A stretch of DNA of 13,458 nt from Chloroflexota bacterium (lineage in GTDB: Bacteria > Chloroflexota > Ktedonobacteria > Ktedonobacterales > Ktedonobacteraceae): contig VBHI01000011.1 of assembly GCA_005881495.1 (NCBI GenBank), positions 1 to 13,458 on the forward strand. Reading direction: 5' to 3'. Position numbers and translations under genes: made by a program. Positions 6,475 through 12,871 of the stretch are shown piece by piece (position 1 is the first letter of the stretch; each line of letters opens with the position of its first letter). The notes beneath the pieces are model-generated. The model saw only the letters and a list, made by a program, of their open reading frames with translations. It had not been told where the DNA came from and ran no database searches.

Positions 6475-7167
6475 ATGGACGAAAACGAAGACAGACAACA
6501 AGCGGAACAACGAGGGCAGCCGCTGCCCTATTACCAACAAAGACAACAGCCACCAGTGCAGCCGCTGCCGCCACCACCGCAACCACAGCCACCGCCGCCA
6601 GACTACCACCAGCCACATCAGTGGAAGTTGCCTCCGATAGTATGGGTGATTCTTATCGTGATACTCTCCGCTGGCGTTTACGCACTGGCGGCAAGCTCGC
6701 ACAACACAGCGACGCAGGACACCTCCGCTGCCACGACACAGGCAGCACAGTCAACGGAAGCGCCGACAGTAGACACACAGGCGACGCAAAACGCACAGAC
6801 AACGCAGGACATACTAGCTACACAAAATGCACAGGCGACGCAAGATGCTCAGCCAACAGCGCAGCCGACGTTTCCTCCCCAATCGCGGGCATTCAGTGGC
6901 AACGGCAATCAGAAGACGACAAGATTTGCCCCGCTGCGCGATACCTGTCAACTCTCATGGACATGTGACCCTGTGGCATACGGCTTTGAGTACAATTTGA
7001 TAGTTGAACTATATGACATCAATGGCAATCTGGTGGATACACCCGTGAACGTCATCTGCAAGACAGGGGTGACATCAGGCTCCACGATGGAGTACAACGC
7101 ATCGGGGCTTTATTACCTAGAAGTTACCTCTGAGGGACCGTGGAAGGTAAAAATTCAGACGCAATAA
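6475..7167 (+). CDS. Single-pass membrane protein with Pro-rich cytoplasmic part and Thr/Gln stalk
   Basis: The protein has 230 residues. Residues 1-50 are polar, then Pro/Gln-rich (PLPPPPQPQPPPP). Residues ~54-73 are one transmembrane helix. Residues ~74-135 are an Ala/Thr/Gln stalk with six-residue near-repeats ATQNAQ (103-108, 115-120) and ATQDAQ (121-126). Residues ~150-230 form a small beta domain with C158, C164 and C195 and the tail GLYYLEVTSEGPWKVKIQTQ, which looks like an external sandwich fold. AAAGGGATAAG lies about eight bases before the ATG. The stalk resembles low-complexity extracellular linkers. The Pro-rich inner segment parallels the protein at 2400. The outer domain is not assigned to a named family; function unknown. 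Confidence 0.75.
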   Translation: MDENEDRQQAEQRGQPLPYYQQRQQPPVQPLPPPPQPQPPPPDYHQPHQWKLPPIVWVILIVILSAGVYALAASSHNTATQDTSAATTQAAQSTEAPTVDTQATQNAQTTQDILATQNAQATQDAQPTAQPTFPPQSRAFSGNGNQKTTRFAPLRDTCQLSWTCDPVAYGFEYNLIVELYDINGNLVDTPVNVICKTGVTSGSTMEYNASGLYYLEVTSEGPWKVKIQTQ

Positions 7168-7201
7168 CGAGTGAAGTCAGATTGATAAAATCTGGACTGG
7201 A

Positions 7202-7227
7202 CAGGGGGAAGAATACACTTACCCCTG
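7202..7227. terminator. Hairpin between convergent genes
   Basis: CAGGGG (7202-7207) pairs with CCCCTG (7222-7227), flanked by a weaker ggacag/ctgtcc pairing. It lies between the membrane protein (plus) and the HNH gene (minus), whose TAA sits in the loop. There is no T-run, so termination is only inferred from position. Confidence 0.35.
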
Positions 7228-7641
7228 ACTGTCCTGCTGCCCATGCTCCTTGTAGGTTTTGTGCTGCACTATATTCCAGACAATATTCCACGTCACCTCG
7301 TACTCAGCGGCCAGCGATGTTGTTGAACGTCCTGCGGCATACGCTGCTCGTATCTCTCTGGCGACATCCATCGTTAGTTTCCTCCCAGCGCCTACTCTTC
7401 CTGTGCGAACCCTGGCTACATCTGCACTCTCTGCCCGCGTTATCCTGCCGTGTTCCTGGTTGGTCAGTATAACAAGGTTCTCTCGCAAATTATTGGTAAT
7501 TTCGCCATCCCTATGATGAATGGCCTCACCTCTCTTTGCGGAGAGTCCATACTGCGCCATCACCCAGGCATGGAGCTTCCACTTCCTAATTGTCAGCAAA
7601 CTCCACACACGTCGGCTTTGTGTTACAGGGGCTTTGCACAT
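7219..7641 (-). CDS. HNH endonuclease with C-terminal helix-turn-helix (homing/phage type)
   Basis: The protein has 140 residues. LHAWVMAQYGLSAKRGEAIHHRDG leads into the catalytic core H42-H43-x-D45 ... N51 ... N55 ... H64 (EHGRITR), the usual HHRDG-x-x-x-NN-x-x-ENL-x-x-LT-x-x-EH pattern of phage and intron HNH nucleases. Residues ~88-131 (KLTMDVAREIRAAYAAGR...LAAEYEVTWNIVWNIVQHKTY) are the helix-turn-helix DNA-binding segment such proteins carry. It should nick or cut DNA at a site chosen by the C-terminal domain. The ATG at 7641 has only a weak GAGAG eight bases away. The N-terminus is short but active-site residues are present. It is free-standing, not inside an intron or intein that I can see. 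Confidence 0.85.
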   Translation of the reverse strand: MCKAPVTQSRRVWSLLTIRKWKLHAWVMAQYGLSAKRGEAIHHRDGEITNNLRENLVILTNQEHGRITRAESADVARVRTGRVGAGRKLTMDVAREIRAAYAAGRSTTSLAAEYEVTWNIVWNIVQHKTYKEHGQQDSQG

Positions 7642-7677
7642 AATGTAGACTCTCAGTAGAAAGTAGATCGTCTCTCT

Positions 7678-7852
7678 TTATGAGGGTGTTTCGTCTGGTA
7701 CATCTTCAATCAGTTCCCGAGAAGGTACGCCAAGAGCCTTAGCAAACTTCTCAAGCGTCTTGATGCTAATTTCTCTGTAGGGGTCACGCCATACCCCCTG
7801 GACAGTGCGATAACTCACATCGGCAAGCCTGGACAAACGGTAACCGTATCAT
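7678..7852 (-). pseudogene. XRE-family helix-turn-helix regulator with internal deletion and frameshift
   Basis: On the minus strand, from 7839 to the TAA at 7678, the frame reads RLSRLADVSYRTVQ...RDPYREISIKTLEKFAKALGVPSRELIEDV. This is helices 2-5 of an XRE/Cro-type domain, lacking helix 1. An ATG at 7850-7852 follows GGGGAG by about seven bases and opens MIRL, the usual start of such proteins, but in another frame; read from there the product ends after 22 residues. The total of 175 bases is 3n+1. The simplest reading is loss of roughly 14-16 codons near the N-terminus with a net frameshift. A shorter protein from an internal TTG or GTG is possible, but it would lack helix 1 and no ribosome site supports it. 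Confidence 0.72.
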
Positions 7853-7888
7853 ACACTCTCCCCTCTTGTCGTAAGGATAGTGTATCAG

Positions 7889-7900
7889 AGGGATATCCCT
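7889..7900. promoter_or_regulatory. Perfect 12-bp palindrome, possible operator
   Basis: AGGGATATCCCT is a perfect palindrome in the gap between the XRE remnant and the divergent gene at 7925. A related inverted repeat, ATATGCCCC-GA-GGGGATAT, lies at 7923-7941. XRE regulators commonly bind such symmetric sites next to their own gene, so these may be operators left behind by the broken regulator. Confidence 0.45.
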
Positions 7901-7924
7901 TGACGGAAGTACTACTCAAGTGAT

Positions 7925-8269
7925 ATGCCCCGAGGGGATATGCTTCTAGTGTCACCTCTGATAGCAACTGGTATACTAAGGAGAGACTTGAGCATTGAGA
8001 GTATAGGCGTCCGTTCGGTAGAAATTACACCAGGGATGATCATCATCTACAAGCTAAGGCGCGATCAAAAGCCACGGCAACCAGAGAAGGAATGGCGTGG
8101 CAAGGTAATTTACTACAATGAGCATCTCCACAGGACAGTAGTGAAGTCGCTTGAAGAGGGGTATGAGGAATGTCAGGATGATGTGTGGTTAGAACAAATC
8201 ATTCGGATAGAAGATCACGATAACATATTAGGTAGAACTACCTCAAGTGGTGGAGAATGCATAAAGTGA
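7925..8269 (+). CDS. Small hypothetical protein, start uncertain
   Basis: Up to 114 residues. The well-formed part begins near residue 33 (VEITPGMIIIYKLR) and continues with PEKEWRGKVIYYNEHLHRTVVKSLEEGYEE...DVWLEQI. This reads as a compact, mostly beta, SH3-like barrel of unknown function. The start is unclear: ATG 7925 has no ribosome site, ATG 7940 has AGGGG only two or three bases away, and a TTG at 7988 follows AAGGAGAG. An extended -10 promoter (TGGTATACT, 7969-7977, with gtgtca 17 bases upstream) lies inside the 5' end, so the true start may be downstream of about 7985. It is divergent from the XRE remnant. Confidence 0.6.
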   Translation: MPRGDMLLVSPLIATGILRRDLSIESIGVRSVEITPGMIIIYKLRRDQKPRQPEKEWRGKVIYYNEHLHRTVVKSLEEGYEECQDDVWLEQIIRIEDHDNILGRTTSSGGECIK

Positions 8270-8295
8270 GTTTGATTTTGAGATAAAGGAAATGT

Positions 8296-9243
8296 CTAGG
8301 GATGTTTTGATCCATCACGCATGGTTGCACCTTTGAGTGATCTGGCTTTCTTCTCCAGTTCTTCCACAGTAATGCCTTGAATGCCAGTCAGGTCGGCTTC
8401 GCTCAAGTCAGCATCGTACAGGTTGGCTTCATACAGGTTAGCGAAGCTCAGGTCGGCTCCTCTTAGGAGGGAGCCGCTCAAGTCAGCTTTTTGCAGCTGT
8501 GCGTTTTTCAGAGTGGTTCCCATCAGAGTGGTTGGGTTCAATTTAGCTCCCTGCAAATCGGCATGGCTTAGGTCGGCATCGTCCAGATAGGCTCCCCACA
8601 GGTTTGCTTTCCGTAGGTTGGCTCTGCGCAGGTTAGTATGATCCCAATCAGCACGGCTTAATTTAGCATTGCTCAGGTCGGCCCCGTTCAAATTAACGAT
8701 AGGCTTGTCTTTATCTATCAGCTCTGACTCGTGCAAGAACAGGAGGACACTTCTTTTACGCACTTTGTCTAACCGTGGGAGTACAGTCAATGTGCGCACC
8801 CGTGCTATCTACCGTACCTCAGCATCCTCTACTGACCCGCGTAAGTTCTCATGAAGTAGAAGTTCTGACATATTATCAATGTAGGCTTGTAGCGCTGTTT
8901 CACGTTGGTTATCCGTATTCTCCCGATTGCTCACTTTCCCTTGTTGCGCAGTGAACCAGGCTGCCCCAAATCCTACCACAACAGGGATAGCAAGTACCGC
9001 AAGTAACCCTAGCCAATCCCAGAGTGTTCTAGCTGGTTGCAGTTCTTTAGCTATAGTAATCCCTTTGGCGGTGCTTGTTATGGTTATTTTGCTCTCTCCA
9101 CCGCTAAAACCTGTCCAGTCCCAGCCAAACTTATATACTGCGAAACTGAGTACAATAAGCGCAAAGAGCACTACATTAACTCCCGTAGTGATGAACAGAT
9201 GTTGTCGTATTTTCTGCCCCCATAAGTGAAGAAGCCTTGCCAC
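8296..9243 (-). pseudogene. Membrane-anchored pentapeptide-repeat protein with in-frame TAG
   Basis: One frame of 316 codons runs from GTG 9243 (GGAGG seven bases upstream) to TAG 8296-8298, broken only by TAG at codon 145 (8809-8811). The N-terminal half has two membrane helices (~18-37 and ~73-100) and the linker NTDNQRETALQAYIDNMSEL. The C-terminal half begins IARVRTLTVLPRLDKVRKRSVLLFL, then carries A(D/N)LxX pentapeptide repeats from about 182 to 290 that should form a right-handed beta helix. In related proteins the linker and the RTLTVL segment are one continuous chain, so I read this as a single gene interrupted by a point mutation. A GTG at 8797-8799 could restart the second half but has no good ribosome site. 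Function of this class is largely unknown. Confidence 0.82.
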
Positions 9244-9303
9244 CGTTGTGCCTCCTCTGCTACATCATGAATGAGACAAGCTGAAGGAAACTTACTCTGC
9301 CTG

Positions 9304-9312
9304 AGTATATCA
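9304..9312 (-). promoter_or_regulatory. Extended -10 promoter of the pentapeptide-repeat gene
   Basis: On the minus strand TGATATACT is an extended -10 (TATACT = complement of 9304-9309), about 60 bases before the GTG start. No strong -35 is present. Confidence 0.4.
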
Positions 9313-9394
9313 GATATAGCACAACAGTGCATATAGCAAAGCCGACTTTATGGCATATATGATAAGTGTCGCTACTTCCAGCCTGATTGGCAGC

Positions 9395-9452
9395 TTATCT
9401 GAGCTTGACCACCAGATAGTGTGGCTCTACCTGTGGTAGGTCGTAGATCACT
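9395..9452. other. Possible structured segment in a 306-bp gene-free gap
   Basis: Between the pentapeptide gene and the small Cys-rich gene (9244-9549) I see no coding region. Short complementary pieces cluster here: gacc/ggtc on the outside, ccac/gtgg, and ctacc-tgt-ggtag. They could fold into a branched structure. It is not a tRNA. Evidence is weak. Confidence 0.2.
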
Positions 9453-9549
9453 GAAGCCTATTTAAGAGCCGTAAAGGCAACCCAGGCGCAAAAGACAAGC
9501 AAATCAGTACAGGACAACCTGTAACGACTCACCCGCACAAATGTGACCC

Positions 9550-9693
9550 CTATTCTTCATCATACCAACCTGTCTGCTTGGTACGCTCATGCTGCTTGAG
9601 CTTAGCCTCCTCTTTCACTTTCCACCGATTGGTCCACCCGCGTTTATAGTCCTTGCACATCTTGCAGCAACATTTTTTGTTTTTCAGTAACAT
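9550..9693 (-). CDS. Small Cys/Lys/Trp-rich protein
   Basis: From the ATG at 9693 (AGAAG just upstream) the product has 47 residues. It begins MLLKNKKCCCKMCKDYKRGW, with C8, C9, C10 and C13, then a helical basic stretch (WKVKEEAKLKQHERTK), and ends WYDEE. The CxxC-like cluster followed by a charged helix suggests a small metal-binding or nucleic-acid-binding protein. An ATG at 9729 would add 12 residues and would overlap the aat promoter. Composition looks protein-like rather than random, but I recognise no family. It is divergent from aat. Confidence 0.5.
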   Translation of the reverse strand: MLLKNKKCCCKMCKDYKRGWTNRWKVKEEAKLKQHERTKQTGWYDEE

Positions 9694-9700
9694 TCTTCTT

Positions 9701-9729
9701 TTGACAAAACCTTCATCGTTCGGTATCAT
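9701..9729 (+). promoter_or_regulatory. Sigma-70-type promoter of aat
   Basis: TTGACA (9701-9706) is followed after exactly 17 bases by TATCAT (9724-9729). The predicted transcript starts near 9736, leaving a leader of about 43 bases before the aat ATG. The -35 lies immediately upstream of the divergent small gene's start. Confidence 0.7.
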
Positions 9730-9778
9730 TTCATTTGTCTTGGCACGTAACTTTTCTCGCCCTAAGGACTCCCAGCCT

Positions 9779-10372
9779 ATGTCCAGAAAAACACAACAGC
9801 AGCTTGACCCACTCATGACCATCAATGCCTACGCCCAGGGCATTTTCCCCATGGCAGATCATGATGGCACCATACACTGGTACGCGCCAGACCCCCGTGC
9901 CATCCTCGAACATCACAACCTGCGCATTTCGCGCTCACTCCGTGCCACCATACGCAAGAATATCTACGAAGTACGCATGGATACAGCCTTCGAAGCCGTG
10001 ATGCGCCACTGTGCTGCCAGGGAAGAGACCTGGATCAACGAAGCCTTCATCGCAACCTACACCCACCTGCATTCCGCCGGGCTGGCACACAGCGTAGAAG
10101 CATGGAAAGATGGCATACTCGTTGGAGGACTCTACGGCATATCACTCCGAGCCGCTTTTATGGGTGAAAGCATGTTTTCTCATGCCACCGACGCCTCAAA
10201 AGTCTGCCTCGTCTCCCTGGTGGAACACCTCAAAGCCAGGGGTTATGTCCTACACGATACCCAATTTCTCACCCAACACCTGCAATCGCTAGGCGTAACC
10301 GAAATACCCCGCCAGCTCTATGAACGCCGTCTGCGCCAAGCATTACAAATACAATGCAGTTGGGAAACATAA
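9779..10372 (+). CDS. aat: Leucyl/phenylalanyl-tRNA--protein transferase
   Basis: The 197-residue enzyme transfers Leu or Phe from aminoacyl-tRNA to the N-terminal Lys or Arg of proteins in the cytoplasm, creating a degron for ClpS/ClpAP in the N-end rule pathway. Diagnostic blocks are AYAQGIFPMADHDGTIHWYAPDPRAIL (~17-43), TWINEAFIATYTHLHSAGLAHSVEAW (~84-109) and GGLYG...FMGESMFSHATDASK (~116-141), followed by LHDTQFLTQHLQSLGVTEIPR. ATG 9779 is chosen because AAGGA lies ten bases upstream, a clear promoter ends at 9729 and the length is normal. A longer frame from 9653 would start before the promoter. The downstream ORF overlaps its stop as TAATG, so the two may be translated together. Confidence 0.96.
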   Translation: MSRKTQQQLDPLMTINAYAQGIFPMADHDGTIHWYAPDPRAILEHHNLRISRSLRATIRKNIYEVRMDTAFEAVMRHCAAREETWINEAFIATYTHLHSAGLAHSVEAWKDGILVGGLYGISLRAAFMGESMFSHATDASKVCLVSLVEHLKARGYVLHDTQFLTQHLQSLGVTEIPRQLYERRLRQALQIQCSWET

Positions 10373-10605
10373 TGTCAGGGTTTCACACCAATGATTTATC
10401 CACCCCATTCCCCGCCATTGGTCTGGAAACCATACAAACCGTTACTCGTGATCTGGCGCAACTCTTAGGCATTTCTCTTCCTGAGAAGTCGAAAGCACAG
10501 AAGCACCCTCCCCGCCTTGTACGACCAGTACAGCATATTCGTGACATCCGTGTATGGGACACGCCAGTTGGGGAATATACTTCTAGTCTTAGCCCAGACC
10601 TGTGA
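10372..10605 (+). CDS. Small hypothetical protein translationally coupled to aat
   Basis: The 77-residue ORF starts at ATG 10372, sharing TAATG with the aat stop. There is no separate ribosome site, so it would depend on re-initiation. The N-terminal half has a helix (GLETIQTVTRDLAQLLGIS); the C-terminal half is basic and ends RVWDTPVGEYTSSLSPDL. Its last 17 bases overlap the convergent TMEM175-family gene. No family is recognised. The tight overlap with aat is the main support. Confidence 0.5.
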   Translation: MSGFHTNDLSTPFPAIGLETIQTVTRDLAQLLGISLPEKSKAQKHPPRLVRPVQHIRDIRVWDTPVGEYTSSLSPDL

Positions 10606-11245
10606 AATCATTATTTGATGATAATGGTCGCGGCAGGCGAGGAGGGAAAGCAAAGAAGAGAGCAAGAGCGAAACTGGCAATAATCGTCGCGGGTGTACTT
10701 ACAAAAGCCAGAGCGAAGGCAATCAAGTAGACAAGCGGGCCGAATAAGTACTGTTTGCTAATATCCTTTATAGCACGAGAGTCTACATCTTTGCCTAAGA
10801 GTCGATTGTTATAGGAGGCGTAGCGCCAAAGCAGATTAAAGCAGCAAGCTGTCAGAAAAAATGTGCCACTATAAACGATAGCGGCTGCATGTTGATCGGG
10901 ACGTTCAACATACTCAGCCAGCAATGCAGTGGGTACTGGTACGAAAACAATGAACATTAAGAGTAAAAGATTAAGGAGTACCAATACGGTATTGATGCGC
11001 TTAATGTGAGTAAACAGCCTGTGGTGATTTAGCCACATAATGCCGATCATCGCGAAGCTAGTTACATAAGCGGCCAGCATCGGCCACTCGTCACCCAGTG
11101 CGTGCCACAAATCTGAACCGCTCAGCAATCTACTGGGAGGCAAATCTAGCCCAGGTATCCTAATGTTTAAGACAAGCAAGGTAATCGCCACAGCGAACAC
11201 ACCATCGCTAAACGCCTCCAGACGATTGGTCTCTTTTTCATCCAT
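10589..11245 (-). CDS. TMEM175-family (DUF1211) potassium channel-like membrane protein
   Basis: The 218-residue protein opens with R8-LEA-F12-S13-D14-GVFAVAITLLVL, the RxxxFSD signature that lines the pore in bacterial TMEM175 channels. Six hydrophobic segments follow, including ML..YVTSFAMIGIMWLNHH, INTVLVLLNLLLLMFIVFVPVP and YLIAFALAFVS, matching a single bacterial repeat that assembles as a tetramer. The likely role is passive K+ flux across the cytoplasmic membrane; this is family knowledge, not seen in the sequence. GGGAG lies about eight bases before the ATG. A promoter with 17-bp spacing lies about 45 bp upstream. Nothing is missing. Confidence 0.9.
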   Translation of the reverse strand: MDEKETNRLEAFSDGVFAVAITLLVLNIRIPGLDLPPSRLLSGSDLWHALGDEWPMLAAYVTSFAMIGIMWLNHHRLFTHIKRINTVLVLLNLLLLMFIVFVPVPTALLAEYVERPDQHAAAIVYSGTFFLTACCFNLLWRYASYNNRLLGKDVDSRAIKDISKQYLFGPLVYLIAFALAFVSTPATIIASFALALFFAFPPRLPRPLSSNNDFTGLG

Positions 11246-11286
11246 GTAGAAGCTCCCTTTATCCTACAGACACTCTGATGATAAGC

Positions 11287-11315
11287 AGTATACCCAGCTA
11301 TTGCGGCTCTGTCAC
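11287..11315 (-). promoter_or_regulatory. Promoter of the TMEM175-family gene
   Basis: On the minus strand GTGACA (11310-11315) and TATACT (11287-11292) are 17 bases apart, with the start codon about 40 bases further on. Confidence 0.6.
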
Positions 11316-11437
11316 CTGGAATAATCACTAGGGCAGAACCAGAGCAAATTACCAGTATCCAACTTCCCTTTCCCCTTTTTAGAAAAGCCACTTTATAAAT
11401 AGAGTTGCATCACGGCTGGCAAAACCGAATATAGTAG

Positions 11438-11458
11438 GGTTGACCCTTGCGGTCAACC
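11438..11458. repeat. Palindromic repeat, copy 1 (GGTTGACC-CTTGC-GGTCAACC)
   Basis: A perfect 8-bp stem with a 5-base loop forms the outer part of the left end of the 291-bp element. Related copies are at 11708-11728 and 12872-12892. Confidence 0.7.
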
Positions 11459-11707
11459 AATACGCATCAACCGAAGCTGCCTCACCGTGTCACCCCATTC
11501 ACTGCGTTCAGGGCAAGCTCTGAGCCGCAGCGAAGGGTCTGTCTGCATGGGCCTCGAGATGCTTCGCGGAGTTGACACTGAGCGGAGCGCATGTGCTCAG
11601 CAGGACCGGGTTCCGCTTGCTCTCACCTCTTCTGGTCATCCCTGCCACTCCTTCCTCCACTCACCCTTCTAGCATTTGATGAGCTTTTTCTTAGGTTGAT
11701 GCGTATT

Positions 11708-11728
11708 GGGTGACCCTTGCGGTCAACC
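11708..11728. repeat. Palindromic repeat, copy 2 (imperfect stem)
   Basis: The same loop and right arm (CTTGC-GGTCAACC) are present, but the left arm reads GGGTGACC with one mismatch in the stem. It is the outer part of the right end of the 291-bp element. Confidence 0.6.
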
Positions 11729-11838
11729 TTGGGGGCGGCGGGCTACCTGGGAATACGATCACCTGTTCGGCGATGCGATCAACCTGGGGCGGCGGGCACC
11801 CCAGGAATACGATCACCCACTTGGCGATGCGGTCAACC
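11723..11838. repeat. Tandem repeat, two units of 56 and 54 bp plus a partial third
   Basis: The block tcaacc begins units at 11723, 11779 and 11833. Units share ggcggcgggc, ggaatacgatcacc and ggcgatgcg. The third partial copy enters the 3' end of the ctaG-like gene and includes its TGA stop. It abuts the right end of the 291-bp element and looks like local amplification that started from its terminal sequence. Confidence 0.6.
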
Positions 11839-12735
11839 TTGCTGAGGGGCTTCCATCTGCGCATCCTCTTGTACATCCTCCGCCTCCAGCCTGGCTGCCT
11901 CGGCCTCCTCTTCCTCCTCTTCCTCCTGTCGTCTCTGGTCGGCAATCTTCGCCTGTTGCTCGATCTGCGCCAGCCAGCGGAAGAAGAGCGGGGTCATCAC
12001 GACCAGGTCAACCAGCCCCGGTATCAGGAGAAAGGCTCCCCCTACCGCTTGATCCGCCACCGCAGAGTAACCATTTTGTAATAACTGCTGCGGTATAACA
12101 TACTGCTTGTATAACACAGTCCCCGTAAAGACCAGCAAAAAAGCGAAGATATCTACTGGTTGCCCGTCAAGAAAGGCATAGAGCATCTGCACCGGATAAC
12201 TTAAATTGCGTAACTCGCGCAATGGCCCAATCAGCGGCCACCAGTTAAGCAGGGCCATAAACAAGATGCTGAGCATTTCTATCTGATAGAGCGCATTATT
12301 CCTTTGCGCGACATTAAAAATTTCAGGCACGTGCCAGGCCAAAAAAGTGAAATTGAAAAGAATGGACGCAACCAGGGGCCGGGTAAGTACCTGGGCAACA
12401 GCCCGCGACACGGGCTGTCCTAAAATAGGCTGCAACAGCCAATCAGGACAGGCCGCCAGCAGCAATGGTGCACACAGCGTGGTCAAAACAACCGCCTGCA
12501 TCATGTGTGCGGCAAAGAGTTGCGTTCGTGCAATGGTATCAAAAGGCGTCAGCAATACAAGCACACCCAATGCTATGGCAGTAATAAAAGCCGCTAGCCG
12601 CCACTTATTGAGAGGTGGATGTGCGCCACCTCTACCTGCCAACCTGGTCCCCAAAATGAAGAGCAGGCATATCAATGCCAGGACAAAAAGTGAAATCAAA
12701 TTCAGCTGCCACGAAAAATTCAGGCCATTGCACAT
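11833..12735 (-). CDS. ctaG: CtaG-like cytochrome c oxidase assembly factor
   Basis: The 300-residue protein has about seven membrane helices and matches the Caa3_CtaG family, which helps assemble caa3-type cytochrome c oxidase, probably at copper insertion, in the cytoplasmic membrane. Supporting motifs are FAAHMMQAVVLTTLCAPLLL (~74-93), FLAWHVPEIFNVAQRN (~131-146), NWWPLIGPL, and DQAVGGAFLLIPGLVDLVV (~228-246). The tail (~258-300) is unusually acidic, with a run of seven Glu and Ala/Glu coiled-coil sequence ending MEAPQQG. The last codons fall in a tandem repeat, so the tail may have been altered by it. GGAG lies about seven bases before the ATG. No oxidase subunit genes are in the window. 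The symbol is by family, not proven orthology to the Bacillus gene. Confidence 0.88.
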   Translation of the reverse strand: MCNGLNFSWQLNLISLFVLALICLLFILGTRLAGRGGAHPPLNKWRLAAFITAIALGVLVLLTPFDTIARTQLFAAHMMQAVVLTTLCAPLLLAACPDWLLQPILGQPVSRAVAQVLTRPLVASILFNFTFLAWHVPEIFNVAQRNNALYQIEMLSILFMALLNWWPLIGPLRELRNLSYPVQMLYAFLDGQPVDIFAFLLVFTGTVLYKQYVIPQQLLQNGYSAVADQAVGGAFLLIPGLVDLVVMTPLFFRWLAQIEQQAKIADQRRQEEEEEEEAEAARLEAEDVQEDAQMEAPQQG

Positions 12736-12782
12736 AAAAGGCTCCGCGATAAATACAGATTCATTCTTCTTTCTTCTTGCCT

Positions 12783-12811
12783 AGTATAAAGCACCTACCC
12801 ATTTTGTGCAA
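12783..12811 (-). promoter_or_regulatory. Sigma-70-type promoter of the ctaG-like gene
   Basis: On the minus strand TTGCAC (12806-12811) and TATACT (12783-12788) are separated by 17 bases. The leader is about 40 bases long. Confidence 0.7.
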
Positions 12812-12871
12812 TTCCCTTAATAACTCCAGGCCTCAACAACGCCGCACTCTAGCGCCTCTCGTATATGGTAG

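Larger units (their letters stand above)
11438..11728. mobile_element. 291-bp MITE-like element with 35-bp inverted ends
   Basis: The left end (11438-11472) and the reverse complement of the right end (11694-11728) match at 29 of 35 positions. The inner 16 bases (ccaatacgcatcaacc / ggttgatgcgtattgg) are perfect. Each end also holds a hairpin with loop CTTGC; most of the end-to-end differences are this loop, which reads in the same direction at both ends. The interior (11473-11693) has no convincing gene and contains tgagc/gctca-type repeats resembling dispersed intergenic repeats. No target-site duplication is obvious. It lies in the 587-bp gap between the TMEM175-family and ctaG-like genes. 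Confidence 0.6.

Noticed and set aside
6340..6702. Minus-strand Trp/Leu/Arg-rich 120-residue ORF
   Set aside because: It is the complement of the Pro/Gln-rich start of the membrane protein at 6475; Trp runs arise from CCA codons.
8381..8590. Plus-strand Ser/Ala/Leu/Arg repeat ORF
   Set aside because: Antisense to the pentapeptide repeats; its periodicity is only the complement of them.
3853..9243. TAG reassigned to Gln, suggested by in-frame TAG in the integrase and the pentapeptide gene and readable sequence after the lipoprotein TAG
   Set aside because: TAG also ends other frames here (pentapeptide gene at 8296, small Cys protein at 9550) with no sensible extension after the former. The integrase also has a TAA, the XRE gene and tnpB have frameshifts, and no suppressor tRNA is present. 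Ordinary gene decay explains it better.
9653..9778. Longer N-terminus for aat
   Set aside because: It would start before a well-formed promoter, lacks a ribosome site and adds 42 residues absent from the family.
11487..11672. 61-residue ORF inside the 291-bp element
   Set aside because: It overlaps dispersed-repeat sequence, has no ribosome site and shows no protein-like pattern.
11706..12098. Plus-strand proline-rich proteins of 123-130 residues
   Set aside because: They run through the tandem repeat and are antisense to the ctaG-like gene; the composition comes from the complement of its Glu-rich tail.
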